64,000 bases of DNA from Kineosporiaceae bacterium (lineage in GTDB: Bacteria > Actinomycetota > Actinomycetes > Actinomycetales > Kineosporiaceae). The notes beneath the pieces are model-generated. The model worked only from the letters and a program-made list of their open reading frames with translations, was not told the DNA's origin and made no database searches. Each line of letters begins with the position of its first letter. The first letter of the stretch is position 1. Shown here piece by piece: positions 8,333 through 18,519 of this stretch. The translations under genes and the position numbers were made by a program. The DNA lies in assembly GCA_016794595.1 (NCBI GenBank), contig JAEUJN010000029.1, forward strand, positions 29,181-93,180, written 5' to 3'.

Positions 8333-9322
8333 TCAGCCGATGGAGTCGGCAGCGCTCTGGAGCTTCTGCCGCTGCTCGGCGTTGAGTGGGATGAACTGCG
8401 CCGCCGTGGTGATCGCCTCGTCGGTGGCGACGTACCAGGAGACGAACGCCTTGACCTGGGGCTTGGAGGCGAACGCCGCGTTGTTCACGTAGACGAACAG
8501 CGGTCGGGACAGCGGGGTGTAGGTGCCGTTCTGTGCGGTCTCGGCGCTGGGGGTCACGCAGCCCTTGCCGCCGTCCACCTGGACGGCCTTCAGCGCGGAC
8601 TGGTTCTCCTCCAGGTAGGTGTACCCGAGGTAACCCAGCGCGTTCGCGTCCCCGGAGACCCCCTGGACGGTGACGTTGTCGTCCTCGGAGGCGTTGTAGT
8701 CGGTGCGGCTCGCCCCCTCCTCACCCGTGATCTCCGCGGTGAAGTAGTCAAAGGTTCCCGAGTCCGTCCCCGCCCCGTACAGGGTGATCTTCTCCTTGGG
8801 GAAAGCGGGGTTGACCTGGTCCCAGGTCGTGACCTTGCCCTCCGCCGCCGGTTCCCACAGCTTCTTCAGCTCGGCGGTGGTCAGGCAGGTGAGGAAGGTG
8901 TTCCCCTTCGACGCGACCACGGTCAGGGCGTCGGTGGCCACCAGCAGTTCGGTGAACGTGACCCCTGCGGCCGCACAGGCCGCCTTCTCCTCGTCCTTGA
9001 TCGGGCGCGAGGCGTTGGACAGGTCGGTCTGACCCTGGCAGAACTTCTTGAACCCACCCCCGGTGCCGGAGGTCTGCACGGTGATGTTCACACCGGGGTT
9101 GTCCTTGCGGAACAACTCGGCGGCGGCTTCGGTCAAGGGGCCGACGGTCGAGGAGCCGTCGGAGATGATCTCTCCGCTCAGGGCGGCACCCGAGGCACCA
9201 CCTGCGGCACCGGCCGAGGTGGCGGTCGAGGCCGCCTCGTTCTGCCCGCCGCAGGCGGTGAGGGCGGTGGCCAGCGCCACGGTGCCGGCCAGCGCGGCCA
9301 GCCGGGAGGAACTGCGCTTCAC
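8333..9322 (-). CDS. pstS: Phosphate-binding lipoprotein PstS
   Basis: A 329-residue substrate-binding protein. The GTG at 9322 was chosen because it gives a clean lipoprotein signal (KRSSSRLAALAGTVALATAL, lipobox LTAC) and has an AGAGAGG ribosome site; the longer in-frame ATG at 9418 has neither. PstS motifs include DGSSTVGPLTEAAAELF, QTSGTGGGFKKFC, SNASRPIKDEE and GAGTDSGTFDYF, which supply phosphate-binding Ser, Thr, Arg and Asp residues. It is anchored outside the membrane and feeds PstCAB. A 297-base untranslated region upstream should carry the operon promoter. Confidence 0.95.
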   Translation of the reverse strand: MKRSSSRLAALAGTVALATALTACGGQNEAASTATSAGAAGGASGAALSGEIISDGSSTVGPLTEAAAELFRKDNPGVNITVQTSGTGGGFKKFCQGQTDLSNASRPIKDEEKAACAAAGVTFTELLVATDALTVVASKGNTFLTCLTTAELKKLWEPAAEGKVTTWDQVNPAFPKEKITLYGAGTDSGTFDYFTAEITGEEGASRTDYNASEDDNVTVQGVSGDANALGYLGYTYLEENQSALKAVQVDGGKGCVTPSAETAQNGTYTPLSRPLFVYVNNAAFASKPQVKAFVSWYVATDEAITTAAQFIPLNAEQRQKLQSAADSIG

Positions 9323-9619
9323 AGTGGATGCCTCTCTCGAGGAACAGGTCCCTCGTCGAGGGACGCCTGGGATGAGCTCGCGACGCTGCGAGGCGGGTGG
9401 AGCCGAACCCGCGCCCACCCACCACGGCGACGCGGGCCGGCCCCGATCCGGACGCTAGGCAGCGCGGGCAACGGGTCGGGGCGAGCTGGACGCACGACAG
9501 CTGAACGGCCCGGGACAACTCGACGGCCACGTGGCCTCGAGATCGGACAGGGCCGATAGTCCTATGACAAATCAGACAAAATGCTCAACTGCGGCGTGAG
9601 AGCGCCGTTCTCGACCAGT
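9323..9619. other. Promoter region upstream of pstSCAB
   Basis: This 297-base gap precedes pstS on the minus strand. A minus-strand TAGCGT (9457-9452) could serve as a -10 element. An unusually A/T-rich patch lies at 9556-9590, with TTGAGC on the minus strand. GTTC occurs twice at 11-base spacing (9607, 9618), but the second copy overlaps the end of the Nudix gene. I see no convincing full PHO box. Confidence 0.35.
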
Positions 9620-10681
9620 TCAGCGAAGGGCCTGATGCCGTTCGATCCCGACCACCATGGGTAGCCGGTTCGCACGGTGGATCACATGGGCGACCAGGAC
9701 CTCGCCGGGGGCGAGGTAGGGGTCCTCCTGGGGAACGAGCTTGACCAGATCGCGCGCCGCCCGCTCGCGCAGGGCTCGGAACACCCCGCCCAGCACGGGG
9801 CGATGCGTGCAGATCAGCGAGGGGCGCCCGCGATCCACCAGATCCATCAGATGCTTGCGGGCCTTGTCCTGGTCGCGGCGGAACCCGCGTTCGGTCAGCC
9901 CGCCCTTGGTGCGCACCTTCACCTTGGCGCGCGCGGCGTACGGGGTGATCGTGTCGATGCACCGTCGCCAGGGGGAACTGAGGATGTGCTCGGGCTGCCA
10001 GCAGGTCAGCAGCGAGACCAGGGAGGCTGCCTGCCGCCGCCCGGAGCCGATCAACGGACGCTCGGCGTCGGCCCGCGCCCAGGCGTCGCGGGGGCGCGCC
10101 GTACCGTGGCGGACGACGAGCACCGGCGTGGTGTCCAGTTCACCGTCCACGGCCATCGCGGCGATCGCGTCCAGTGGCGCGGCGTCCGTCGGGTGCGCCA
10201 GGCGCTCACCCACCTCCTCCAACGGGACCCATTCCACCGCGTCGATCTCCGAGAGAGGGGCCGTACGGGCGCCCTGACGCAGCGGCCGCGCGACCCAGTA
10301 GTCGGCCTGCTTCACGGCGCCGTTCTGGTCCAGATACCGCACGGACGGCAGGGTGCGGCCGAGCACGGCCTCGACCCCGGTCTCCTCGCCCAGTTCGCGG
10401 ATGGCGCACTCCGGCAGGGTCTCCCCGGCCTCGAGCTTGCCCTTCGGGAAGGACCAGTCGTCGTACTTGGGTCGGTGGACCATCAGCAGTTCGATCCCGG
10501 CCGGCGTCGAGCGCCAGCACAGAACACCCGCTGCCAACACCGTGGGGGCCGTTCCGTTCATGACCAGGTCCCCCGGGGCCCATGCCGCGGCGACGCCGGT
10601 CGGCGGGAGGGACCCACCGGCCGGCGCGACTCGTTCGGCGGGGTCGGCCTGCGCAGACTCGACCCCCGGCGAGGTTGACAA
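9620..10681 (-). CDS. mutT1: Nudix hydrolase fused to histidine phosphatase (MutT1-like)
   Basis: Two domains. A Nudix domain (about residues 45-170) has the box G-x5-E-x7-REL-x-EE-x-GV visible as GKLEAGETLPECAI followed by RELGEETGV. A histidine-phosphatase domain (about 190-345) begins VLVVRHGTARPRDAW. The same pairing occurs in mycobacterial MutT1 (Rv2985), which hydrolyses 8-oxo-guanine nucleotides and dinucleoside polyphosphates; that activity is inferred. It lies 13 bases after ppk, matching the Rv2984-Rv2985 order. The TTG start at 10681 gives 353 residues; an ATG at 10561 preceded by GGGGGA would give 313, closer to the mycobacterial length. Confidence 0.88.
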   Translation of the reverse strand: MSTSPGVESAQADPAERVAPAGGSLPPTGVAAAWAPGDLVMNGTAPTVLAAGVLCWRSTPAGIELLMVHRPKYDDWSFPKGKLEAGETLPECAIRELGEETGVEAVLGRTLPSVRYLDQNGAVKQADYWVARPLRQGARTAPLSEIDAVEWVPLEEVGERLAHPTDAAPLDAIAAMAVDGELDTTPVLVVRHGTARPRDAWARADAERPLIGSGRRQAASLVSLLTCWQPEHILSSPWRRCIDTITPYAARAKVKVRTKGGLTERGFRRDQDKARKHLMDLVDRGRPSLICTHRPVLGGVFRALRERAARDLVKLVPQEDPYLAPGEVLVAHVIHRANRLPMVVGIERHQALR

Positions 10682-10694
10682 AGGCCGCTCCGTC

Positions 10695-13091
10695 TCAGCG
10701 TCGTCTGGTCGTGATGCGGCGGCTGGGACGGGTGGCGATCATGTGCGCCTGCAGGTCGCGTCCCGGCTCGCCGTCCGATCCACCGTGCCGGACCCACCGG
10801 CCGTCGGGACCGAGGTGCCAGGAGATCGTCTCCGGGTCCATGGAGAGGGTGAGCATCTGGTCGAGCTCCTCCAGGTGACCGGGGTCGCTCAGCCGGACCA
10901 GGGCCTCGACCCGGCGGTCCAGGTTGCGGTGCATCATGTCCGAGCTGCCGATGTAGACCACCGGTTCGCCCTTGTTCTCGAACCAGAACACCCGAGAGTG
11001 CTCCAGGTAGCGGCCGAGAATGCTGCGCACCCGGATGTTCTCGCTCATTCCGGGGACTCCCGGGCGGATGGCGCAGATCCCCCGGACGACGACGTCCACC
11101 GGGACGCCGGCCTGCGAGGCGCGGTAGAGCGAGTCGATCAGCACCTCGTCCACGATCGAGTTCATCTTCAGCCGGATCCGTGCCGGCTGACCCTCGGCGT
11201 GGTTGGCGATCTCGCGGTTCACCCGGTCGACCAGCCCGCTGCGCAGCGAGCGGGGCGCCACCAGCAGCCGCCGGTAGGCGGTCTTGGGGGCGTAGCCCGA
11301 CAGCTGGTTGAACAGCCGGGTCAGGTCCTCACCCACCTGCGGGTCGCAGGTGAGCAACCCGAGGTCCTCGTAGAGCCGGGCGGTCTTCGGGTTGTAGTTG
11401 CCCGTTCCCACGTGGCAGTACCGCCGCAGCCCCTCGGCCTCCTGCCGGACGACGAGGCTGAGCTTGGCGTGTGTCTTCAGCCCGACGATGCCGTACACGA
11501 CGTGGACGCCGGCCTGCTCCAGTTTGCGGGCCCAGGTGATGTTGGCCTGCTCGTCGAAGCGGGCCTTGATCTCCACCAGGGCCAGCACCTGCTTGCCCGA
11601 GTCGGCCGCGTCGATCAGGGCGTCGACGATCGGGGAGTCACCGCTGGTGCGGTAGAGGGTCTGCTTGATCGCCAGCACCCGCGGGTCGGCCGCGGCCTGT
11701 TCCAGGAAGGTCTGGACGCTGGTGGAGAAGGAGTCGTACGGGTGGTGCAGCAGGATGTCGCGCGCCCGGATGGCCGCGAACACATCGCTCGGCTTGGCGG
11801 TCTCGACCTCGTTCAGGTGCCGGTGGGTCTTGGGCAGGTACTTCGGGTAGTGCAGTTCGGGCAGGTCGAGGTCGGCGATCGTGTTGAGGCCGCGCAGGTC
11901 CAGCGGCTCGGGCAGGGTGTACACCTCGGCCTCGCTGACCCCGAGCTCCCGGATGAGCAGATCGCGGACGTGGTCGTCGACGTCGTCGGCGAGTTCGAGG
12001 CGAACAGGCGGACCGAACCGGCGGCGCAGCAGTTCCTTCTCCAACGCCTGGAGCAGGTTCTCCGCATCGTCCTCCTCGACCTCGAGGTCCTCGTTGCGGG
12101 TCACCCGGAAGGTGTGGTGCTGCATGACCTCCATGCCCGGGAACAGCTGATCGAGGTGGAAGGCGATCACGTCCTCGATCGGCACGAACCGGGCGTGGTG
12201 CAGGTCGTCACTGTCCACCCGGATGAACCGGGGCAGCAGCGGCGGCACCTTGACCCGGGCGAAGTGCTCCTTGTCGGTGACCGGGTTGCGCAGGATCACC
12301 GCGAGGTTGAGCGACAGGCCCGAGATGTAGGGGAAGGGGTGGGCCGGGTCGACGGCGAGCGGGGTGAGCACCGGGAAGACCTGCTCCCGGAAGAAGGTGT
12401 GCAACCGTTCCTGCTCGGAGACCGACAGTGCCTGCCAGTGGACCAGGGTGATCCCTGCCTCGCGCAGTGCAGGGGCCACGTCGTCGGTGTAGATGGCGGC
12501 GTGCGCGGCCATCATCTCGTGGGCGCGCTCACCGATGGCCTCGAGCAGGTCTCGCGGCTCCAGACCACTGGCTGCGGTGACCGCCAGTCCGGTCGCGATG
12601 CGCCGTTTGAGACCGGCGACCCGGACCATGAAGAACTCGTCCAGGTTGCTGGCGAAGATGGCCAGGAACCTGGCCCGCTCCAGCAGCGGCAGCGACTCGT
12701 CCCTGGACAGCTCGAGCACCCGGGTGTTGAAGGCCAGCCAGGACAGCTCACGGTCCAGGAACCGCTCTGTGGGAAGCGGTTCCGGCTCGGCGGGAGCGAC
12801 CGCGACCAGCGTGCGGGCCTCGACCGTGCCGGTCACTGCCGCGGCGGGGGCCGTGGTCACCGTCGGCTCACCGGCCGGCGGGAGGGCCGACACGGTGGGC
12901 GACGCGCTGCCGTTGGCTGCGGTCGCCCCGGCGGCTGCGGTGGCGGAGGTGCGGGCGCGGGTGGCGCGGGGACGGCGGGGAGCCGACGACGCCGGAGTCG
13001 TGGCAGAGCTGGTCATGCCCGGCATCGTTTCACGTCGCATCCGATGCGACGAGGGACTCAAGCCACCGTTGTCAATCGTGACGCCGCTCAT
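10695..13091 (-). CDS. ppk: Polyphosphate kinase 1
   Basis: A long PPK1 (about 798 residues from the ATG at 13091). The N domain starts [20 protein letters not shown] after an Ala/Thr-rich extension of about 90 residues. The catalytic His that is autophosphorylated lies in [20 protein letters not shown] (His about 560). The second active-site His is in [16 protein letters not shown]. It reversibly moves the gamma phosphate of ATP onto polyphosphate. The first codon is unclear: ATGs at 13091, 13040, 13025 and 13016 are in frame, none with a good ribosome site; the first overlaps mshD by 20 bases. It is probably co-transcribed with the Nudix gene. Confidence 0.95.
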   Translation of the reverse strand: MSGVTIDNGGLSPSSHRMRRETMPGMTSSATTPASSAPRRPRATRARTSATAAAGATAANGSASPTVSALPPAGEPTVTTAPAAAVTGTVEARTLVAVAPAEPEPLPTERFLDRELSWLAFNTRVLELSRDESLPLLERARFLAIFASNLDEFFMVRVAGLKRRIATGLAVTAASGLEPRDLLEAIGERAHEMMAAHAAIYTDDVAPALREAGITLVHWQALSVSEQERLHTFFREQVFPVLTPLAVDPAHPFPYISGLSLNLAVILRNPVTDKEHFARVKVPPLLPRFIRVDSDDLHHARFVPIEDVIAFHLDQLFPGMEVMQHHTFRVTRNEDLEVEEDDAENLLQALEKELLRRRFGPPVRLELADDVDDHVRDLLIRELGVSEAEVYTLPEPLDLRGLNTIADLDLPELHYPKYLPKTHRHLNEVETAKPSDVFAAIRARDILLHHPYDSFSTSVQTFLEQAAADPRVLAIKQTLYRTSGDSPIVDALIDAADSGKQVLALVEIKARFDEQANITWARKLEQAGVHVVYGIVGLKTHAKLSLVVRQEAEGLRRYCHVGTGNYNPKTARLYEDLGLLTCDPQVGEDLTRLFNQLSGYAPKTAYRRLLVAPRSLRSGLVDRVNREIANHAEGQPARIRLKMNSIVDEVLIDSLYRASQAGVPVDVVVRGICAIRPGVPGMSENIRVRSILGRYLEHSRVFWFENKGEPVVYIGSSDMMHRNLDRRVEALVRLSDPGHLEELDQMLTLSMDPETISWHLGPDGRWVRHGGSDGEPGRDLQAHMIATRPSRRITTRRR

Positions 13092-14058
13092 ACATCACGT
13101 CGGTGTCGTGGTGGGCGAAACCCAGTGCGTGGTAAACGGCCTTGGCCGGTGCGTTGTCGGCCTCGACGTAGAGCATGGCCTGTTCCAGGCCGGTCTCGGC
13201 CAGGCGGTGCAGCCCGGCCAGGGTCAGCTCGCGACCGAGCCTGCGACCCTGGTGATCAGGGTCGACCCCGACCACGTAGACCTCCCCGATCGGCTCGTGC
13301 GCATGCCCGGCGGGGGACCCGTGCACCTTCGTCCAGTGGAAGCCGATCATCCGGCGGCCGAGCAGGTTGCCCCCCGCCCGGCCGGGGTTCGGCCCGGTCT
13401 CGCCCTCCTGCTCGGCGATCAGGAAGCCCTCGCGGTCGAACCACGACTCGGCCAGTCGCACGTGCAGGTCGCGCACCGTCCACCCGCCCTGCTCGGGGTG
13501 GTCGGCAAAGGCCCGGGAGTTGAGTTCCAGCCACGCCTCGTCGTCCACCCCGGGGACGAAGCTGCGCAACCGGACGCCGTGCGGTAGCGACACGGGGGGC
13601 AGCGGCTCGGTCAGCGACCGCCGCCACTGCTCCAGCCTGCGTTCCTCGACGAAGCCCAGCGACGCCGCGAGCCGGCGCGCCGCCGGGTGCAGGCCGTGGG
13701 CCCACAGCCGCAGGCGCCCGTCCGGTGAGGCGGCGATGACCGCCTCCACCAGGGTGCGCCCGACCCCCCGGCCCCGCCGCTCGGGGTCGACCACCACCTC
13801 GGCGGCCGGCCCGGCGACCAGATCGGTGGGGTCCAGATGGGCGTAGCCGACGATCCCGTCCCCGGCCACAGCGATCAGGTGGCGGTCGCCGCCGTCCGGT
13901 CGGTCACCCCGGTCGCCACCCTGGCGCAGGTGCAGCCGGACGTGCTCGCTCAGCGGCTCGGTGCCGTCCGCCTGCGCCGCCCGGTGGCACAGTGCCGTGA
14001 CGGAGGCGACCTGGTCGGGGGACAGCTCCGGCAGCACGCTCACCGTGACCACGCTCAT
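13072..14058 (-). CDS. mshD: Mycothiol synthase
   Basis: A 328-residue protein with two tandem GNAT domains. The N-terminal half has [20 protein letters not shown] and the C-terminal half has [20 protein letters not shown], both acetyl-CoA-binding loops. Other MshD signatures are [21 protein letters not shown] and [19 protein letters not shown]. MshD acetylates Cys-GlcN-Ins in the last step of mycothiol synthesis. MshA, the first enzyme, is encoded 14 kb away. Its 3' end overlaps the possible ppk start. In mycobacteria mshD neighbours the glnR-like gene Rv0818; here glnR is 2.2 kb away with a nucleotidase gene between. Confidence 0.92.
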   Translation of the reverse strand: MSVVTVSVLPELSPDQVASVTALCHRAAQADGTEPLSEHVRLHLRQGGDRGDRPDGGDRHLIAVAGDGIVGYAHLDPTDLVAGPAAEVVVDPERRGRGVGRTLVEAVIAASPDGRLRLWAHGLHPAARRLAASLGFVEERRLEQWRRSLTEPLPPVSLPHGVRLRSFVPGVDDEAWLELNSRAFADHPEQGGWTVRDLHVRLAESWFDREGFLIAEQEGETGPNPGRAGGNLLGRRMIGFHWTKVHGSPAGHAHEPIGEVYVVGVDPDHQGRRLGRELTLAGLHRLAETGLEQAMLYVEADNAPAKAVYHALGFAHHDTDVMYERRHD

Positions 14059-14208
14059 GGGGTGACCCTACGAGGCGAGATCGGCTGATCGTGCACACGG
14101 CCCAGGTCGACGGGGGCCGTTCAGGTGACCGGTGCTGGAATTGGGCAGTAACGTCCGTCCTCATCGTCGGGGGTCGTCGACGCGGGCCAGGCCCGCCGAG
14201 GAGGATGG

Positions 14209-16155
14209 ATGTCCAGCCACCAGCGTCATCGGCACCGCGCGAGCCGCCGGGTGCGGCGGGCCCTTCTCGGGCTCGTGGCGGCCGGCACGGCGATCGCCGC
14301 GGCCTCGGCCACCGGGTCGGCGGTCGCCGCGCCCTCCCCGGTCGACCTGCAGATCCTGAGCTTCAACGACTACCACGGGCAGGTCGACCTGCCCAGCGGC
14401 GGCAATGCCACCCTGCCCGGGGTCGGGGCACCCGCCCCGGGGGAGCCGGTCCCGCAGTTCGGCGGCGCGCAGTACCTCGCCACGACGTTGAAGACACTGC
14501 GGGCGGGCAAGAAGAACACCCTCACCGTCGCCGCCGGCGACCTGATCGGCGCCAGTCCGATCGTGTCCGGGTTGTTCCACGACGAGCCGAGCATCGAGTC
14601 GCTGAACGCGATGCGGCTGGACGTCTCCAGCGTGGGCAACCACGAGTTCGACGAGGGTGTGACCGAGCTGCTGCGGATGCAGTACGGCGGGTGCCGCGCC
14701 GACAGCGGGTGTTACCTGCCGAACAAGTTCCCCGGCGCTCGGTTCGGCTACCTGGCCGCCAACGTCGTCTACAACAACGGGGTGAAGGTGAAGGCTCCCG
14801 CAGGGAGCCGCAACTACGGCGACTGGTTCAAGAGCCGCACCGGTCGCACCGTCCTGCCGCCGACCTGGGTCAAGGAGATCGACGACATCAAGGTCGGCTT
14901 CATCGGGATGACGCTGGAGAGCACCAGCGAGCTGGTCGCCCAGGCCGGGGTCAAGGACGTCACCTTCAAGGACGAGGTGGTCTCGGCCAACCTCGCGGCG
15001 GCCGACCTCGCCCAGCGGGGGGTGCGGGCGATCGTCGTCCTGATCCACGAGGGCGGGCTCCCGCCGAGTGGGGCGGCCTACAACTTCCCCTGCACCGGGG
15101 AGAACACCGGATCGTCCATCTCGGGCCCCATCGTGGACATCGCCAAGGGACTGGACGCGCGGATCGACATGGTGATCAGCGGCCACACCCACCAGCCGTA
15201 CACCTGCGTGATCCCCGATCCGGCCGGGAAGCCGCGCTGGGTGACCAGTGCCTACGCCTTCGGGCGGTTGGTCACCGAGTCCAACCTGCAGCTCGACCGG
15301 CGCACCAAGGACGTGATCCGGTCCTCGGTGACCGCGGTGAACCGTCCGGTGGCCCGCACGGTCGCCCCTGACCCGCAGCAGACCTCGATCCTGACCAAGT
15401 GGCAGGCCCTGGCCGCGCCGATCGCCAACCGGGCGGTGGGAAGCATGACCGCCACCGACGACTTCACCCGGGCCTTCGGCATCACCCGGGCGTTCGGGCC
15501 GGCCACACCACCGGCCAACGACCCGAACGGCACGCCGACCTTCTCGACGGACAACCGCGCGGAGGAGTCGGCGCTGGGCGATCTGATCGCGGACGCCCAG
15601 CTCGATCGGACGGCGGCCAACGGTGCCCAGATCGCGTTCATGAACTCCGGTGGGATTCGCGCCGATCTGTCCTACGCGGGCTCGGCGGCCGGTGAGGGGG
15701 ATGGCAACATCACCTACGGCGAGGCCTTCCTGGTGCAGCCGTTCAGCAACTCGTTGGTCACCCTGACCCTGACCGGTGCCCAGATCGAACAGGCACTGGA
15801 ACAGCAGTTCATCGCCACCCGGAGCCGCCCGATCCTGATCAACGGGGTCTCCCGTGGCTTCGCCTACACCTACTCGGCGTCGGCGCCCTTCGGGGACAAG
15901 ATCGACCCGGCGTCGATCACGCTGAACGGCACGGTGATCGATCCGGCCGCCAGCTACCGAGTGACGGTGAACAACTTCCTGGCCGACGGCGGGGACGGCT
16001 TCGCCGCCTTCCGGTCAGGGACCAACCGGGTCGGCGGAGGCATCGACCTGGACGAGTTCGTGGCCTGGCTGGGTGCGAACTCACCGGTCACGTCCCTGGC
16101 AGTCAACCCGACCACCAGGGATCTGATGTCCCCCAGGATCACCATCGCCCCCTGA
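14209..16155 (+). CDS. Secreted 5'-nucleotidase / metallophosphatase
   Basis: A 648-residue exported enzyme. The N-terminus (basic start, then GLVAAGTAIAAASATGSAVA) is a signal peptide with an Ala-x-Ala cleavage site near residue 45. The metallophosphatase domain shows LSFNDYHGQ, AAGDLIGASP, VGNHEFDEG and SGHTHQPYTC. The C-terminal 5'-nucleotidase domain (about residues 400-620) contains NSGGIRADL, ITYGEAFLVQPF and NNFLADGGDGFA. It likely cleaves extracellular nucleotides to nucleoside plus phosphate, which suits the Pst/Pit genes nearby. The ATG at 14209 is preceded by GAGGAGGA. Confidence 0.93.
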   Translation: MSSHQRHRHRASRRVRRALLGLVAAGTAIAAASATGSAVAAPSPVDLQILSFNDYHGQVDLPSGGNATLPGVGAPAPGEPVPQFGGAQYLATTLKTLRAGKKNTLTVAAGDLIGASPIVSGLFHDEPSIESLNAMRLDVSSVGNHEFDEGVTELLRMQYGGCRADSGCYLPNKFPGARFGYLAANVVYNNGVKVKAPAGSRNYGDWFKSRTGRTVLPPTWVKEIDDIKVGFIGMTLESTSELVAQAGVKDVTFKDEVVSANLAAADLAQRGVRAIVVLIHEGGLPPSGAAYNFPCTGENTGSSISGPIVDIAKGLDARIDMVISGHTHQPYTCVIPDPAGKPRWVTSAYAFGRLVTESNLQLDRRTKDVIRSSVTAVNRPVARTVAPDPQQTSILTKWQALAAPIANRAVGSMTATDDFTRAFGITRAFGPATPPANDPNGTPTFSTDNRAEESALGDLIADAQLDRTAANGAQIAFMNSGGIRADLSYAGSAAGEGDGNITYGEAFLVQPFSNSLVTLTLTGAQIEQALEQQFIATRSRPILINGVSRGFAYTYSASAPFGDKIDPASITLNGTVIDPAASYRVTVNNFLADGGDGFAAFRSGTNRVGGGIDLDEFVAWLGANSPVTSLAVNPTTRDLMSPRITIAP

Positions 16156-16169
16156 TCCACACCCCTGCC

Positions 16170-16204
16170 GGACGGCGCTCGGCCCACGGGGCCGGGCGCC
16201 GTCC
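16170..16204. terminator. Bidirectional hairpin between the nucleotidase gene and glnR
   Basis: A 16-bp stem with one G-T wobble (GGACGGCGCTCGGCCC at 16170-16185; right arm 16189-16204) and a 3-base loop sits between convergent stop codons at 16155 and 16219. No long T-run on either side. Confidence 0.7.
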
Positions 16205-16218
16205 GCGTGTCCGGGCGA

Positions 16219-16983
16219 TCAGGCGGTGACGTCTGCCTCGGGTGCCGTCACCCGGGTCTGCGGGGCGGCGGGTGGGACGGACTCGTCGTCCAGGTCGGAG
16301 CCACGTCCGGCCGGGACGAATCGGTAGCCGACATTGCGCACCGTGCCGATCAGCGACTCGTGCTCGGTGCCCAGCTTGGCCCGCAACCGCCGGACGTGGA
16401 CGTCGACCGTGCGGGTCCCGCCGAAGTAGTCGTAGCCCCAGACCTCCTGCAGCAGCTGCGCTCGGGTGAACACCCGCCCCGGGTGCTGGGCGAGGTACTT
16501 CAGCAGCTCGAACTCCTTGTAGGTCAGGTCCAGCGACCGGTGACGCAGCCGGGCGCTGTAGGTGACCTCGTCGATCACCAGATCGCCGTTGCGGATCTCG
16601 CTGCTCTCCGGGATCCGTTCCTGGTCCAGGGCCCGACCCCGGCTGATCGCCAACCGCAGCCTCGCCTCGACCTCCGCCGGGCCGGCGGTGTCGAGCACCA
16701 CATCGTCCATGCCCCAGTCGAGGGCCACGGCGGCCAGCCCTCCCTCGGTGAGTACCAGGAGGAGGGGGGCCGACAGGCCCGTCGTCCGCAGCAGGCGGCA
16801 CAGCGAGCGGGCCCCGGCGAGGTCGCGTCGGCCGTCGACCAGCAGGACGTCGGCAGTCGGGGCCTCCACCAGGACCGCCGGTTCGGCGGGCAGCACCCGG
16901 ACCTGGTGGGCGAGCAGGCCCAGGGCGGGCAGGACCTCGGAGGAGGGCGCGAGCGCGTTCGTGAGCATCAACAGTTGGGCCAC
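16219..16983 (-). CDS. glnR: OmpR-family orphan response regulator, GlnR-like
   Basis: A 254-residue regulator from a GTG with a strong AAGGAGG site. The receiver domain (1-120) is atypical: it keeps VLLVDGRRD (Asp about 50) but is otherwise divergent, as in GlnR, which acts without a cognate kinase. The winged-helix domain (about 135-235) has [55 protein letters not shown] and [11 protein letters not shown]. GlnR controls nitrogen assimilation genes in Streptomyces and mycobacteria, and phosphate and nitrogen control often cross-talk there. The nearby mshD matches the mycobacterial Rv0818-Rv0819 order. Confidence 0.85.
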   Translation of the reverse strand: MAQLLMLTNALAPSSEVLPALGLLAHQVRVLPAEPAVLVEAPTADVLLVDGRRDLAGARSLCRLLRTTGLSAPLLLVLTEGGLAAVALDWGMDDVVLDTAGPAEVEARLRLAISRGRALDQERIPESSEIRNGDLVIDEVTYSARLRHRSLDLTYKEFELLKYLAQHPGRVFTRAQLLQEVWGYDYFGGTRTVDVHVRRLRAKLGTEHESLIGTVRNVGYRFVPAGRGSDLDDESVPPAAPQTRVTAPEADVTA

Positions 16984-17142
16984 GAGGCCTCCTTCCCGGC
17001 AGGCACCGGCGGCTACCGGTTCCCAGCAGGTGTTCCGTGATCGCCCGGGCGATCGCACCGCGCCGCGTCACTGCGGGGAGCGAGACGTGGTCCCAGGATA
17101 GCGAGGTTGCCTCGGCCCGGGCCCCGGTCGGGATCTGTCAGG

Positions 17143-17892
17143 ATGCGGCACGTGATGTCGCTGCTGTCCTCGCTGCTGTCCGTGGCGCTGGCCGCGGGGG
17201 TGGGCCTCGCGGCCCATCAGGGGCCGGGCGCGCTGGCCGCCGCGGTGGCGGTGACCGTGGTGCTGGTGGCCGCAGGCTGGGGTGTGCTCCTGGACGTCGA
17301 CCGGGCGCGGGTGAGCACGGCGGCCGTGATCGCGGTCAGTGGCCTGGGGGGCGTGGCCCTGGCATGGGTGGTGCGGGACGAGGTCGAGCCGTTGGCCGGT
17401 TTCGCCGGCCTGCTCGCGGGCTGCGTCGTGCTGGCCTTCGCTCATCAGCTGCTGCGCAGGGACGGTCGCTCGGTGCTGGTCGAGTCGGTCACCGCAACCT
17501 TGTCCGGCCAGGTGATCGCCGTGCTCGCAGCAGGCTGGATGTTGCTGCCGGACACCCGCCTGGGCCTGGCCGGGCTCACCGTGGCGGCCGCCGCGCTGGG
17601 CGCCTCGTCGATCGTGGTGGCCCTGCCGATCGAGTCGAACCTGCGAGGGTGGGCCGCGTTCGCCGCCGGCGTCGTGATCTCGGCGGTGGCGGCGGTGGTG
17701 GTCGCGGACGGCGACCGGCTGGCCACGGGGCTGGTCGGCGCGGCGGTGGCGGCCGTGGCGTCGGGCACCAGCATGCTGCTGCGTGCGCAGCCGCAGGCCA
17801 CGCGCTGGATCGGGGTGCCCGCGGCCGCTGCCGGCCCGGTGAGCGCCGTGGGGACGGTGGCCTACGCCGTGGCCCGGCTGTCCGGGGGCTGA
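17143..17892 (+). CDS. Hypothetical integral membrane protein
   Basis: A hydrophobic protein of about 249 residues with eight or nine predicted membrane helices, starting MRHVMSLLSSLLSVALAAG. It is dominated by Ala, Val, Leu and Gly and lacks charged functional motifs apart from a short DEVEPLAG loop and a RRDGRSVLVES loop. I recognise no transporter family. It is divergent from glnR. The start could also be the ATG at 17155; a TTG-initiated form at 17107 is less likely. Confidence 0.65.
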   Translation: MRHVMSLLSSLLSVALAAGVGLAAHQGPGALAAAVAVTVVLVAAGWGVLLDVDRARVSTAAVIAVSGLGGVALAWVVRDEVEPLAGFAGLLAGCVVLAFAHQLLRRDGRSVLVESVTATLSGQVIAVLAAGWMLLPDTRLGLAGLTVAAAALGASSIVVALPIESNLRGWAAFAAGVVISAVAAVVVADGDRLATGLVGAAVAAVASGTSMLLRAQPQATRWIGVPAAAAGPVSAVGTVAYAVARLSGG

Positions 17893-17997
17893 GCCCCCGG
17901 CGACCGGGGCCCGTGCCGGGGTGTGCCGGGGGTGACCGGGGACTGCATCGCCGGACGCGGTGGGCGGCACCTGGGGCGGCATAGGAAGATGGGCCCC

Positions 17998-18519
17998 ATG
18001 CCGATCGAGCTGTCCGCCGACACCCCGCCCGCGCTGGTCCCGTTGAGCTGGCTCGTCGGGGTCTGGGCGGGGGCCGGGGTGGTGGGGTACCCGACCATGG
18101 ACGCCGACCTGCGCTTCGGTCAGGAGGTCGAGTTCGCCCACGACGGGCGGCCGTTCCTGTCCTACCGGTCGCGGGCCTGGTTGCTGGACGAGTCCGGTGC
18201 CACCGTCCGCCCCCTGGCCACCGAGACCGGGTTCTGGCGGCCCGGTGGCCCGGCGGAGGCCGGCGGCACCGAGGTCGAGCTGCTGCTCAGTCATCCGACC
18301 GGGTTCGTGGAGATCTACCACGGAGCGGTCGACGGCCCGCGGATCACGCTGGCCACCGATGTGGTCGCGCGGACCTCCACCGCCAAGGAGTACTCGGCCG
18401 CGACCAGGCTCTACGGTCTGGTCGAGGGTGACCTGCTGTGGACCATGGACATGGCCGCCATGGGCACGGCGCTGACCCCTCACGTGTCGGCTCAACTGAA
18501 GCGGGTGACGGGCAGCTGA
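17998..18519 (+). CDS. Nitrobindin / FABP-like heme-binding protein
   Basis: A 173-residue beta-barrel protein of the nitrobindin family (formerly DUF1794; the same family as Mtb Rv2717c and Rv0813c). The N-terminal motif GVWAGAGVVGYPT corresponds to the family GxWxGxG. The C-terminal LTPHVSAQLKRV supplies the conserved His expected to ligate ferric heme. Family members bind nitric oxide or isomerise peroxynitrite to nitrate. The ATG at 17998 fits the family N-terminus. Its last 82 bases overlap the annotated Fur frame. The neighbouring YgfZ-like gene repeats the mycobacterial Rv0811c-Rv0813c context. Confidence 0.85.
   Translation: MPIELSADTPPALVPLSWLVGVWAGAGVVGYPTMDADLRFGQEVEFAHDGRPFLSYRSRAWLLDESGATVRPLATETGFWRPGGPAEAGGTEVELLLSHPTGFVEIYHGAVDGPRITLATDVVARTSTAKEYSAATRLYGLVEGDLLWTMDMAAMGTALTPHVSAQLKRVTGS

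Noticed and set aside
9607..9628. PHO box upstream of pstS based on GTTC repeats at 11-base spacing
   Set aside because: Only GTTC is shared, the second unit overlaps the Nudix stop codon, and it is over 280 bases from pstS. I kept it only as a note.
10353..13523. 1056-codon plus-strand frame opposite ppk
   Set aside because: The minus strand contains all PPK1 motifs. The plus-strand translation has no recognisable domain and normal antisense composition.
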